Origin: JAKVAV01 sp964651785
GTDB lineage: Bacteria > Bacteroidota > Bacteroidia > Flavobacteriales_D > Cryomorphaceae
NCBI GenBank assembly: GCA_964651785.1
Contig: CAZYWJ010000003.1
Span: 1-64,000, forward strand
Direction: 5' to 3'
DNA length: 64,000 bases
The translations under genes were made by a program, and so were the position numbers. Each line of letters begins with the position of its first letter. Position 1 is the stretch's first letter. Positions 25,303 through 33,924 of the stretch are shown in pieces. The notes beneath the pieces were generated by a model. That model saw nothing but the letters and a program-made list of their open reading frames with translations, was not told the DNA's origin and searched no databases.

Positions 25303-26031
25303 TTAAAGGCTCAACAGATCTTTAAACTTGGCTGATTGTCTCCGTGAAACTTCGAGTTGTTCACCCGTTTTCAATTTGATCTGTAAACCACCGTTAAACC
25401 ACGGTTCGATGTGAACGACTTCTTTGAGGTTGACGATAAACTTGCGGTTGATGCGGAAAAAGTCTTTTTCGATCAGGCGCTTCTCGAGATTATTAAGACT
25501 TTTCAGAATAAGAGGTTTGCTGTTATCGAAGTAAACACGGACATAGTTGCCTTCCGATTCAAACATTTTTATATCACGCAAAGTAACGAACCAGCACTTG
25601 TCACCGTCTTTCAGAAAAATTTGATCCTCCATCGTTAAAGGTGAATCATTCTGCGATTCCGATTCTTGCGTACCATCTTTCTTAAGACGTTCCTGAATTC
25701 TGGAAAGCGTATGATCCAATCTCGATTCATCAACGGGCTTGAGCAGATAATCCAAAGCATTCACTTCAAAAGCTCGTATGGCATAGTCATCGTAGGCCGT
25801 TACAAAAATCACTTCGGGAGTATGGTCTAATTCTTCCAAGAGCTCGAAACCGGTTTTGCCGGGCATTTGTATATCGAGGAAAATTAGATCGGGATTGAGC
25901 TTTTCAATTAATTCCTTGGCTTCATCGGCATTTTGTGCTTCACCGATAATTTCAATTTCGCCGTGCTTTTCCAAAAGGCTCGAGAGCTCTTTTCGCGCTA
26001 AACGCTCGTCATCTATGAGCAGTACTTTCAT
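25303..26031 (-). CDS. LytTR-family response regulator
   Basis: 242 residues. Residues 1-120 are a REC domain (MKVLLIDDERLARKELSSLL; phospho-Asp in PDLIFLDIQMPGKTGFE; Thr/Lys in FVTAYDDYA and YLLKPVDESRL). Residues about 145-242 are a LytTR DNA-binding domain (YVRVYFDNSKPLILKSLNNL; FFRINRKFIVNLKEV). It is encoded after its LytS-type kinase and the two genes overlap by 23 bases, so they form one two-component system. The targets are not known; LytTR systems often control envelope, carbohydrate or cell-density functions. Confidence 0.95.
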   Translation of the reverse strand: MKVLLIDDERLARKELSSLLEKHGEIEIIGEAQNADEAKELIEKLNPDLIFLDIQMPGKTGFELLEELDHTPEVIFVTAYDDYAIRAFEVNALDYLLKPVDESRLDHTLSRIQERLKKDGTQESESQNDSPLTMEDQIFLKDGDKCWFVTLRDIKMFESEGNYVRVYFDNSKPLILKSLNNLEKRLIEKDFFRINRKFIVNLKEVVHIEPWFNGGLQIKLKTGEQLEVSRRQSAKFKDLLSL

Positions 26032-27091
26032 TTTTACAATCGATTAGTTTATTGGGAATAAAGACTTCACAAACCACCTCATCGCCTCGTTCATATATTT
26101 TCAGTTTTGCCGTGGTGCCATAGAGCAATTTTAAACGGCGCTTGGTATTTGCCAAGCCTATGCCGGTAGAATCTTCAGAGGTTTTCTTTCGAATGAGTTT
26201 TCCCGAATTTATGACTGAGAGCTTCAATAAATCTCCTTCGGTAAATTCTACTTTGATTACGATTTTTCCGCCTGAAGGCAAATGCGCTATTCCGTGTTTG
26301 ATCGCATTCTCTGCCAAAGTCTGAATCAATAGCGGCGGTATGGAGCAATTTTCATGTTCGGGCTTAACCTCAAGCGAAAAAGCGAGCCGCTCTTCATACC
26401 TTATCGATTCAAGTTCAAGATAATCTCTCACTACCTTCATCTCTTCACCCAAGCTTACAAACTTCCTCTTTCCTGAAGCCAATGAGCTGCGTAAAATATG
26501 ACTCATTTGTGTGATACTTTTCTTGGCTTGAATGGGATTTTCATCCACCAATGCCCGAATACTGTTCAAGGCATTGAAAATGAAATGAGGATTCATTTGA
26601 GACCTGAGATTATTCAATTCCACTTCATTCATCGAAGCAGTCAGTCGAAGATTTTTAACCTCTTCTCTTTCGTAGTTCTTGAGGTAAATGGCTGCGAAAT
26701 ACAAAATATTCCAAAACAGAAAAACCGTGATAAAGGGAAATATCAGTTCGATTATGATGTCATTCTCAGAATTCAGAATACGTTCTACATCACGGAAAAA
26801 GTAGTCAGAAATCGCAGCGTAAATAAATGCCGCTAAAGTTCCCGTAACTAGGGATAGAAATATCACCCTAGGGAGCAGCCGGTATATTTTCGCTTTTAAC
26901 ATTCCCGTCCGTACGATTACATAGCGCATACCGTGAGAAAGGCCGATACCCAAAACAAAATTGACGATGAGGACTTTTACAATGCCCACATTCACATTAT
27001 TCACCACGAGGTTTTGGATGAGTATCAGTAAAATGAAACCGAACCAACCCGTAACCTGGGATAACCAATAGAGTGCCTTTTCGTCGCTCAT
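26009..27091 (-). CDS. LytS-type membrane sensor histidine kinase
   Basis: 360 residues. Four hydrophobic segments fall in residues about 10-145. A linker helix follows, then the His_kinase (PF06580) phospho-acceptor LRSQMNPHFIFNALNSIRAL near residue 165, and a degenerate HATPase with ENAIKHGIAHLPSGG (N box) and STGIGLANTKRRLKLLYG (G box). No separate periplasmic domain is evident, so the signal is probably sensed in the membrane. The 3' end overlaps the response-regulator start by 23 bases. Confidence 0.93.
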   Translation of the reverse strand: MSDEKALYWLSQVTGWFGFILLILIQNLVVNNVNVGIVKVLIVNFVLGIGLSHGMRYVIVRTGMLKAKIYRLLPRVIFLSLVTGTLAAFIYAAISDYFFRDVERILNSENDIIIELIFPFITVFLFWNILYFAAIYLKNYEREEVKNLRLTASMNEVELNNLRSQMNPHFIFNALNSIRALVDENPIQAKKSITQMSHILRSSLASGKRKFVSLGEEMKVVRDYLELESIRYEERLAFSLEVKPEHENCSIPPLLIQTLAENAIKHGIAHLPSGGKIVIKVEFTEGDLLKLSVINSGKLIRKKTSEDSTGIGLANTKRRLKLLYGTTAKLKIYERGDEVVCEVFIPNKLIDCKNESTAHR

Positions 27092-27144
27092 GACACGACG
27101 AAGATAGCAGTAGAAATGGTTTATTTAGCCACAGGCATTCGACT

Positions 27145-27152
27145 TACCTTTG
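27145..27152 (+). promoter_or_regulatory. -7 promoter element TACCTTTG before the AcpH-like gene
   Basis: TACCTTTG ends 6 nt before the ATG at 27159, leaving almost no 5' leader. Confidence 0.6.
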
Positions 27153-27158
27153 CGAAAT

Positions 27159-27749
27159 ATGAATTTCTTAGCCCATCAGTTTCTGTCTTTCGAAATAGAA
27201 CCAATTATGGTGGGAAACTTTATTGCAGATACAGTTAAGGGAAAAGCATTTGAAGACTACCCCGTCGAAATTCAAAAAGGCATTTTGCTGCATCGATTCA
27301 TTGACAGCTTTACCGATAGTCATCACGTCACACTCGAAAGCCGCGAAAGGCTTTATGATCATTTCGGAAAATACGCGGCGGTGGTGCAAGATGTTTTCTA
27401 CGATCACTTTCTGGCGGTGAATTGGGCTAATTATCAAAATCGAGGTTTAACCGAGTACACGGAATTTATTTACCGCACCTTGGGTGACTATAGATCCCTT
27501 TTTAATGATAGGGCAGCCCGAACATTCCACTTCATGCAATTGCAAGATTGGCTGGGAAGTTATGCCACGACCGAAGGAATCGATCGGGCTTTAACGGGCC
27601 TCTCAAAAAGAGCCAATTTTCCCTCTAATATGGATCGATCTCTTCCGGCTTTGGCCAAACATAGAGAATCGCTGGCCGAAGATTTCCGTATATTTTTTCC
27701 TGAGCTCATCACAGCCAGCAAGTTAAAGCTATCGGAACTTATTTCATGA
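27159..27749 (+). CDS. ACP phosphodiesterase (AcpH/DUF479) family protein
   Basis: 196 residues from the ATG at 27159 (MNFLAHQFLSFE); the codons upstream would overlap the -7 element. Conserved family motifs are NFLAH, MVGNFIADTVKG, GILLHRFIDSFTDSH and VVQDVFYDHFLA, which supply the His/Asp metal ligands of the HD-like fold. AcpH removes the 4'-phosphopantetheine arm from acyl carrier protein; many Bacteroidota homologues are untested. It is a monocistronic gene: the spacer to the MltF-like gene is 66 nt and the LytS gene is divergent. Confidence 0.85.
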   Translation: MNFLAHQFLSFEIEPIMVGNFIADTVKGKAFEDYPVEIQKGILLHRFIDSFTDSHHVTLESRERLYDHFGKYAAVVQDVFYDHFLAVNWANYQNRGLTEYTEFIYRTLGDYRSLFNDRAARTFHFMQLQDWLGSYATTEGIDRALTGLSKRANFPSNMDRSLPALAKHRESLAEDFRIFFPELITASKLKLSELIS

Positions 27750-27815
27750 AACCTCACGAGCGGTCCGCCGTATCCATGCTTTGATTCGGCAAACTAATTT
27801 GTCGCATCTGAGTGC

Positions 27816-29285
27816 ATGCTCAAGCATCGCAGCCATATCGCTTGGATGGTGATTTCAATTTTGGCCGTAGCCCCTCAAGGCTGCGAAAAAGACGAGACAC
27901 CGCCTGAAGTCCAAAGCATCTCGAAGGAAGCTCCCGAAGAGATGATTACGGGACCCGACCTCGATGAAATCAAGGTCAAAGGGAAACTTGTAGCCCTTAC
28001 GCTCAACTCCTCCACTTCGTACTTCATCTACCGCGGCCATGCCATGGGCTTTGAATATGAGCTGTTGAAACGATTTGCCGAGAGCATAGACGTCGAGTTG
28101 GAAATTCGACTCATTCCCGATGTTAATACCATGTTTGATTTGCTGAACAAGGGAGAGGGCGACCTCATCGCTTGCAATCTCGCAATTACGGGAGATCGAC
28201 AAGAAAAAGCCGCCTTTAGCGAGCCTTATAATTTTACCAAGTTAGTATTGGTTCAGCGACTTCCCGATGGTCACGAAAGTATGTCACCGGCAGAAGTCAG
28301 TAAAAAACTTCTTCTGAGACCACTCGATTTGGAGGGAAAGAGAATTTTTGTCAATCGTTCTTCACCGTCATATGAGCGATTGATAAACCTGCAAAAGGAA
28401 TCGGGTATTTCTTTTGAAATAGTAAAAGTGCCGGGCTATATCGACCCCGAGAAGCTGATTCAAAAAGTAGCCGACGGTGAAATCGATTATACGGTGGCTG
28501 ATGATAATTTGGCCAGCTTAAACTCTACCTACTACCAAAACATCGACGTTTCGGTTCAGCTGAGCTTTCCGCGTCAAATAGGCTGGGCAGTGAGAAAAAA
28601 CAATCCGCAACTTCTGGAAGCCGTCAATGATTGGTTTGACAGAGACCGCCGAAACTCGGTGCACGCCTACATTTATAAAAAGTACTTCAAAGCCCCCAAA
28701 GAAAAATGGGAAGAATACAATGGTGAGTTTTCTTCGCTTAACGGAAATCGCATCAGTCACTACGATGATTTGCTTCGCGAGTACAGCGAAATTATTGACT
28801 GGGACTGGCGATTGCTCGCCGCACAGATGTATCAGGAAAGCCGCTTTCAGGAAGATGCGCGATCATGGGCGGGGGCATTCGGGTTGATGCAGTTTATGCC
28901 GGCTACCGCCAAAATGTACGGAGTAGACAGTGCGTCGGGACCGCGGGAGCACATTCGCGGAGCTATTCTTCACCTCAGTCGTTTGGAAAACTTTTGGCAA
29001 GAGCGCATTCCCGATCCCGAAAATCGAATTCATTTCACCTTAGCTTCTTATAATGCAGGGCTGGGTCACGTGCTCGATGCGGCCAATCTCGCGGCTGAGT
29101 TAGGCTATGACCCGATGGTGTGGGAAAACAATGTAGCTGAATGCATCAAGCTGAAGAGCCAAAAAGAATACTACACTTCAGATATCGTAAAGCACGGTTA
29201 TTGTCGCGGAGAAGAGCCGGTGACTTACGTCAAAAAAATCATTGATCAGTACCGACATTACAGTCAGGTGATCGATCAAATCTAG
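27816..29285 (+). CDS. MltF-like membrane-bound lytic murein transglycosylase
   Basis: 489 residues with a lipoprotein-type N-terminus (Cys23 in APQGCEKDE, a weak lipobox). Residues about 50-290 are an SBP_bac_3 amino-acid-binding-like regulatory domain (LTLNSSTSYFIYRGHAMGFE; GEIDYTVADDNLA). Residues about 315-450 are the SLT catalytic domain with glutamate in AAQMYQESRFQEDARS, then GAFGLMQFMPATAKMYGV and LASYNAGLGHV. It cuts the MurNAc-GlcNAc bond to form 1,6-anhydroMurNAc, which feeds the recycling route to which the MurQ in this window belongs. The stop lies one base from that of the convergent unknown gene. Confidence 0.92.
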   Translation: MLKHRSHIAWMVISILAVAPQGCEKDETPPEVQSISKEAPEEMITGPDLDEIKVKGKLVALTLNSSTSYFIYRGHAMGFEYELLKRFAESIDVELEIRLIPDVNTMFDLLNKGEGDLIACNLAITGDRQEKAAFSEPYNFTKLVLVQRLPDGHESMSPAEVSKKLLLRPLDLEGKRIFVNRSSPSYERLINLQKESGISFEIVKVPGYIDPEKLIQKVADGEIDYTVADDNLASLNSTYYQNIDVSVQLSFPRQIGWAVRKNNPQLLEAVNDWFDRDRRNSVHAYIYKKYFKAPKEKWEEYNGEFSSLNGNRISHYDDLLREYSEIIDWDWRLLAAQMYQESRFQEDARSWAGAFGLMQFMPATAKMYGVDSASGPREHIRGAILHLSRLENFWQERIPDPENRIHFTLASYNAGLGHVLDAANLAAELGYDPMVWENNVAECIKLKSQKEYYTSDIVKHGYCRGEEPVTYVKKIIDQYRHYSQVIDQI

Positions 29286-29286
29286 T

Positions 29287-29883
29287 TTAGCTGAAGAGCT
29301 TTTCAGCGAAAGCCGGAAAATCCAAAGCCTTACTATAACTTCTGTCTGAATATGAAGTCACCATTACTTTAAGGTAGGCCGGCTTAGCATCGTATGCCAC
29401 ATACTCCATCAAAACATTGCCATATTTCTGATCGATCGGTGTGGTTAAATCTCGACCGAGATCCGGCTTCAAATAATGTCTCTCTACGGTTTGAACGGAT
29501 TCAGATTTATCAATGGAATGTCGTTCACTACTGTAAAGAGTATATCCCTGATCCAGTGTCTGCTCTTTAAAGTAGTCTAACAGATAACTGAACTCTTTCA
29601 CTGAAATCCCCATCCGCTCATCGAAGAAAAAGCCATCAGCCTGAGGGCTTTTGTGGATGTGAAACATATCCGGTCGTTTTCCTTTTTCCAAGTCGGCGTA
29701 TTCCCGAGCGAGTCGGTCCAGAATAATCGACTTTCGATCTGAATTCACCCATGCCTCAAATTCTTCCAGGTACTTCTCTCCTCTCACGAGTTTCTCCTTA
29801 ATCGGAGCCATTTCTTCGTCGGATGATTCTTCTCTTCCTTTGAAAAGCTTATTAAATATGCGATCTACAAAATCCTTTGGCAT
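29287..29883 (-). CDS. Conserved hypothetical protein (198 aa)
   Basis: A soluble, highly charged protein starting MPKDFVDRIFNKLFKGREES and ending DFPAFAEKLFS, with no signal peptide or membrane segment. Residues about 75-175 look like an alpha/beta unit (GFFFDERMGISVKEFSYLLD). I do not recognise a domain. It is divergent from the esterase gene across 17 nt and convergent with the MltF-like gene, so it is a single-gene unit. Confidence 0.72.
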   Translation of the reverse strand: MPKDFVDRIFNKLFKGREESSDEEMAPIKEKLVRGEKYLEEFEAWVNSDRKSIILDRLAREYADLEKGKRPDMFHIHKSPQADGFFFDERMGISVKEFSYLLDYFKEQTLDQGYTLYSSERHSIDKSESVQTVERHYLKPDLGRDLTTPIDQKYGNVLMEYVAYDAKPAYLKVMVTSYSDRSYSKALDFPAFAEKLFS

Positions 29884-29888
29884 TAAAT

Positions 29889-29896
29889 TACTTTTG
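29889..29896 (+). promoter_or_regulatory. -7 promoter element TACTTTTG for the esterase gene
   Basis: TACTTTTG matches TAnnTTTG and ends exactly 4 nt before the ATG at 29901, the same spacing seen at murQ and the MarR gene. A leaderless transcript is predicted. Confidence 0.6.
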
Positions 29897-29900
29897 AACT

Positions 29901-30427
29901 ATGATTGAAAAACGAAAAATCCAAATTGACAAGACAGCCACCTACTCCACTTATGGCGACGATATAACCAAAGCCAAACGCATTTGGTTCGTTTTGCATG
30001 GATATGGTCAATTGGCGGAATATTTCATTCGCAGTTTTGATCATCTCGATTCCGATGAAAACTTCATTATTGCCCCTGAGGGCTTTCACCGCTTTTATCT
30101 GGAAGGCTTCAGCGGACGAGTGGGGGCCTCATGGATGACGAAGGAAGAAAGATTGGACGACATTGACAATTATGTAGCCTACCTCGATCAGCTCTATCGC
30201 GCTATGGATATTCCCGAAGATGCCGAGCTTATCCTGCTCGGATTCTCTCAAGGCGTGGCTACGGCCATGCGCTGGCTCGCACTGGGAAACAATTCTGATT
30301 TTCATCGAGCCATTCTCTGGGCAGGTTCCTTTCCGCATGATGTAAAACCTGAGAAAGCACGAACCGCTTTAAAGGATTTGGACGTGCATTGTGTCATCGG
30401 CACGAAAGATCCTTTTTTGACCGAAGA
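29901..30427 (+). CDS. Phospholipase/carboxylesterase-type alpha/beta hydrolase (3' end lost in gap)
   Basis: 175 codons are readable before the gap. The oxyanion strand is IWFVLHGYGQLAEYF, the nucleophile elbow LLGFSQGVATAMRWL has the canonical GFSQG serine, and VIGTKDPFLTE carries the catalytic Asp of YpfH/YitV-type serine esterases. The catalytic His and about 40 residues lie in the gap. The substrate is probably a short-chain ester or phospholipid. The frame continues by chance across the N-run into a BlaI gene, but these are two different genes. Confidence 0.85.
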
Positions 30428-30527
30428 NNNNNNNNNNNNNNNNNNNNNNNNNNNNNNNNNNNNNNNNNNNNNNNNNNNNNNNNNNNNNNNNNNNNNNNNN
30501 NNNNNNNNNNNNNNNNNNNNNNNNNNN
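30428..30527. other. Assembly gap (100 N) between the esterase and BlaI genes
   Basis: Exactly 100 N. At least the esterase C-terminus and the first roughly 14 codons of blaI must lie here, so the real gap is longer than 100 bases. Confidence 0.98.
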
Positions 30528-30857
30528 TGGGAGATGAACGGAGGCTTTGTACGCGAAGTAATAGAGTGCTATCCCGACCCCAAGCCGGCTTACAATACGG
30601 TATCTACCATCGTTCGAATTCTGGAAAGCAAGGATTTCCTCATTCACAAAGCCTTCGGAAAATCGCATAAATACATTCCCGTCATCAGTAAAGAAGACTA
30701 TCGGGCTTATACAGCCGAAAAGGTTGTGAAGGGTTATTTCGATGGGTCGGCAAAGAATCTCGTTTCTTATTTTATCAAAGAGAAAGGGATGGACACCTCT
30801 GACCTGGATGAAATCTTGAAAATCATAGAGACGGCCAAATCAAAGAAAAAGTCATGA
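30528..30857 (+). CDS. BlaI/MecI-family transcriptional repressor (5' end lost in gap)
   Basis: The readable 109 codons start WEMNGGFVREVIECYPDPKP and continue AYNTVSTIVRILESKDFL, the winged-helix core of BlaI/MecI (PF03965), then the dimerisation part KEDYRAYTAEKVVKGYFDGS. Only the first helix, about 14 residues, is missing. BlaI repressors are inactivated by proteolysis triggered by an M56 membrane sensor. Such a sensor is encoded immediately downstream, with its ATG overlapping this stop (ATGA), so the pair is a signalling unit. Confidence 0.92.
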   Translation, partial: WEMNGGFVREVIECYPDPKPAYNTVSTIVRILESKDFLIHKAFGKSHKYIPVISKEDYRAYTAEKVVKGYFDGSAKNLVSYFIKEKGMDTSDLDEILKIIETAKSKKKS

Positions 30858-32074
30858 GCGCGTTATTCTACATCCTCGAAGCCAATGTGTACTTGGCAAT
30901 TTTTGCTGTCTTCTACTACTTCGCGTTGCGAAAAGAGAAAAATTACCTCGCCAATCGCTGGGTGCTGATTTCATCGGTAATGCCGGCGTACATCATCCCT
31001 GCACTTTCTTTTCAGGGAGCTATACCGGATGTTTTTCCCACCATTGAATTGGAAACGATAACACTCACCTCCGAGCGCGGAGCGGCTAATCCGAGTTTGG
31101 ACTATTCCTCAGTCCTCTTGGGAATTTACTCAATAGGCGCATTGATTACGTTTTCACTTTTCTTACTTGGCCTTGTCCGTGTTTTCGCCTTAGCGGCAAA
31201 GTACCCCCACACCATTCAGCGAAAGCTCAGATTAATCGAAACCAACGATGAAAATGCTTGGAGCTTTTTTAACCTGATTGCTCTCGGCAAAAACATCACT
31301 CCTGAAAACAGAGATTGGATTTTGGCTCACGAAAGAGTGCACGCCGAGGAACTGCATTCGCTCGACAAAATTTTGATCAGTTTGGTAAAATCCATCGGAT
31401 GGTTCAATCCGGCAGTTTATTACTTGGAATTTGCGCTGGAAGAAAACCACGAGTTTCGTGCCGACGAGGTTGTTTGCAACAGGTTCTCCGATTCCATCGC
31501 ATATTCGCAAGTGTTGGTGAGTCAATCATTTGGTGGGATAAATACCAACCTTTTGGTGCATGAATTTTCCAAGAAGTCACTTCTTAAATCCAGAATACAA
31601 ATGATAAATCAAACAAAACAAACAGGCAAAATGAAGTATCTACTAACAATTCCCGTGCTGGCAGTGGCTCTGCTTGTGCACGGATGCACGAAAGAGGAAT
31701 CTGATCGCTCGATCGATTCAGATCCGAAAAAGAGCTCGGAAACAAGTCAAATCCAAACAGACGAAGTACTCCAAGTCGCTGAGAAAATGCCCGAATTTCA
31801 AGGCGGCATGGACGGCTTGATTGCATTCATGTCTGAAGAGACCGTCTATCCGAAAACGGAAGAAGAGGGTAAGGTTTTAGTAAGTTTCGTTGTGGATGAA
31901 GAAGGAAACGTAACTCAACCTGAAGTCATCGAACGAGCTTCTTCAGAAAGCACTGCCTTGCGTGCCGCCGCATTGGAAACGGTGGGAAAAATGCCCGCTT
32001 GGACTCCCGGTGAACAAAGCGGTAAAAAGGTGAAAGTCAAAATGACACTGCCGATTCAATTCGCAATGGAATAG
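30854..32074 (+). CDS. M56-family (BlaR1-like) membrane metallopeptidase with C-terminal TonB domain
   Basis: 406 residues. Transmembrane segments lie at about 4-22, 37-57, 92-118 and 260-278. The M56 zinc site is HERVH at residues 159-163, and the downstream glutamate lies in EENHEFRADEVV. Residues about 310-406 form a TonB C-terminal domain (VLVSFVVDEEGNVTQPEVIE; AALETVGKMPAWTPGEQSGK). It replaces the penicillin-binding sensor of BlaR1, so the signal is probably not a beta-lactam. It is coupled to blaI by an ATGA overlap. Activation should cleave BlaI; the TonB domain may sense or contact an outer-membrane partner, which is inference. A terminator follows the gene. Confidence 0.92.
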   Translation: MSALFYILEANVYLAIFAVFYYFALRKEKNYLANRWVLISSVMPAYIIPALSFQGAIPDVFPTIELETITLTSERGAANPSLDYSSVLLGIYSIGALITFSLFLLGLVRVFALAAKYPHTIQRKLRLIETNDENAWSFFNLIALGKNITPENRDWILAHERVHAEELHSLDKILISLVKSIGWFNPAVYYLEFALEENHEFRADEVVCNRFSDSIAYSQVLVSQSFGGINTNLLVHEFSKKSLLKSRIQMINQTKQTGKMKYLLTIPVLAVALLVHGCTKEESDRSIDSDPKKSSETSQIQTDEVLQVAEKMPEFQGGMDGLIAFMSEETVYPKTEEEGKVLVSFVVDEEGNVTQPEVIERASSESTALRAAALETVGKMPAWTPGEQSGKKVKVKMTLPIQFAME

Positions 32075-32097
32075 GTTAAGAATCCTATGCTAAATTG

Positions 32098-32130
32098 AAG
32101 GCTCGGAATAATTTCCGGGCCTTTCTTTTT
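32098..32130 (+). terminator. Rho-independent terminator after the BlaI-M56 unit
   Basis: AGGCTCGGAA pairs with TTCCGGGCCT (one wobble) around TAAT, followed by TTCTTTTT. It sits 24 nt after the M56 stop and just before the deiminase start. Confidence 0.85.
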
Positions 32131-32142
32131 ACCTTGAGCGCC

Positions 32143-33924
32143 ATGAAAAAAATCTTTACCTCTCTTGGTCTTTTCTCAATCTGCTTTTTAGCTACAGCTC
32201 AAGAAGCAGATGAAATTCTACCGCGCTACATGACTGAAGCCGAAAAGGCTAAAATGTCGACTTACAATTTTGCGCAAGCAAAAGGAATAGAAACTCCGCC
32301 GCCATTTGAAAACCTGCGCACCATGGCCGAGTGGGAAGAAATTCAAGCGCTCACCATCACCTGGCAGGGCTTTCCGTCTATTTTAAAGCAAATCACCAGA
32401 GCGGCCATTGCGGAAACTGAAGTCATCATTTTCAGTGAAAACCCAAGCTCAACGGAAAGTTACCTCATGGGGAATTCTGCAGGAGGACCGTTGCCAAGCA
32501 TGGAAAATGTGCGAATCGTAGATGCGGAGTCAAATTCTATTTGGATTCGCGACTACGGCGCAAACACCGTTTACGGAAATCGAGTAGATACCTTAACACT
32601 GGTAGATTGGATTTACAATCGTCCCCGACCGGATGATGATGTGATTCCCGATGTTTTGGCCGGAGAACTCGGACTCGAAGTTTATACAACCACTTCGGCG
32701 CCAAATGATCTGGTTCACACCGGTGGAAACTTTATGTCAGACGGACAAGGAACGGGCTTTTCGAGCGACTTGGTTTTGGAAGAAAACGGACCGTTTGGAG
32801 ACTTCAACGTTACGGTAAAAGATGAAGACGAGGTGGATGCCATTATGCAGGCGTATCAAGGCATCGGGCCATACGTAAAAATGCCTGCTTTGCCTTATGA
32901 TATCATTAACCACATTGATATGCACATGAAGTTGTTGGATGAGAAAACGTTGCTCGTCGGCTTTTATCCGGATGGCATCGCAGACGGGCCTCAGATCAAT
33001 GCCAATATTGACTATGTCGTAAACAATTTTCTGAACCACTTCGGTGAGGAGTTTGATATCGTACGCATTCCCATGCCCGACTCACCGAGTGGTTTATGGC
33101 CCGATGACAATCCTGCGGGATACTACCGAACCTACACCAACGGGGTATTCGTAAACAAAACTTTCATCTACCCATCTTATCGCGAAGAGTACGACACCAC
33201 TGCCGCTCGCATCTACGAAGAGATGCTTCCGGGATACGAACTTGTACCCATCGACTGTGATGACAACGGCTCGGCCATCATCGCATTGGCCGGTGCCATT
33301 CATTGCATTACTCATAGCGTAGGAGTCAACGATCCGCTATTAATCGTACACAATTCCCTGGCAGATACGGAGGATGACATAAACCCTTACGAAGTGATGG
33401 CGACCGTAGAGCACCGCAGCGGAATCGCTTCATCTACCCTGCATTGGAGATTAGAAGGCGATACGGAATTTAACGAAGTAGAAATGACCGCAGGCGAAGG
33501 CGTAGAATGGCTCGCCGATATTCCTGCTCAAGAGGTCGGTTCAATTATCGAATACTATGTAAGCGCTATCGCGGAAAACGGAAAAACGCAAACGCGACCC
33601 ATCGTTGCCCCTAATGGATTTTGGAGTTTTGAAGTTTTGGGAAATCTCACTTCCGTGAAAACGGAAAACCTGATTAAACTATCTCATGTTTATCCCAATC
33701 CGGCAACCGACTTGGTAAGCATTCCGATCAATTCTTCTCGTCAGCTCGACGTTCGGGTGTACCTCACCGATGTGACGGGAAAAGTGGTGAAAGAGATTCA
33801 CAAAGGTTCTTTAGCAGGAGATCGCAGGCTTTCCGTCTTCGTGAATGATTTGGCACCCGGAGTTTATACAGTTGTAGCCGATGGAGACTTCGGTCGAACG
33901 ACTACTCCTCTCTTGGTGCAGTAG
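32143..33924 (+). CDS. Secreted agmatine/peptidylarginine-deiminase family protein with T9SS sorting domain
   Basis: The ATG at 32143 (MKKIFTSLGLFSICFLATAQ) gives a signal peptide and is chosen over the frame start at 32095, which lies in the terminator. 593 residues. Residues about 40-400 are the Porphyromonas-type PAD/agmatine deiminase fold: SIWIRDYGANTVYG, His257 and Asp259 in NHIDMHMKLLDE, and Cys388 in GAIHCITHSVG complete the guanidino-modifying triad. A beta-rich domain follows, then the T9SS type A domain (HVYPNPATDLVSIPI; DVTGKVVKE; APGVYTVVAD). It would deiminate arginine-like groups outside the cell; whether peptide or free agmatine is unknown. The end overlaps the MutS-like gene by 23 bases. 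Confidence 0.9.
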   Translation: MKKIFTSLGLFSICFLATAQEADEILPRYMTEAEKAKMSTYNFAQAKGIETPPPFENLRTMAEWEEIQALTITWQGFPSILKQITRAAIAETEVIIFSENPSSTESYLMGNSAGGPLPSMENVRIVDAESNSIWIRDYGANTVYGNRVDTLTLVDWIYNRPRPDDDVIPDVLAGELGLEVYTTTSAPNDLVHTGGNFMSDGQGTGFSSDLVLEENGPFGDFNVTVKDEDEVDAIMQAYQGIGPYVKMPALPYDIINHIDMHMKLLDEKTLLVGFYPDGIADGPQINANIDYVVNNFLNHFGEEFDIVRIPMPDSPSGLWPDDNPAGYYRTYTNGVFVNKTFIYPSYREEYDTTAARIYEEMLPGYELVPIDCDDNGSAIIALAGAIHCITHSVGVNDPLLIVHNSLADTEDDINPYEVMATVEHRSGIASSTLHWRLEGDTEFNEVEMTAGEGVEWLADIPAQEVGSIIEYYVSAIAENGKTQTRPIVAPNGFWSFEVLGNLTSVKTENLIKLSHVYPNPATDLVSIPINSSRQLDVRVYLTDVTGKVVKEIHKGSLAGDRRLSVFVNDLAPGVYTVVADGDFGRTTTPLLVQ

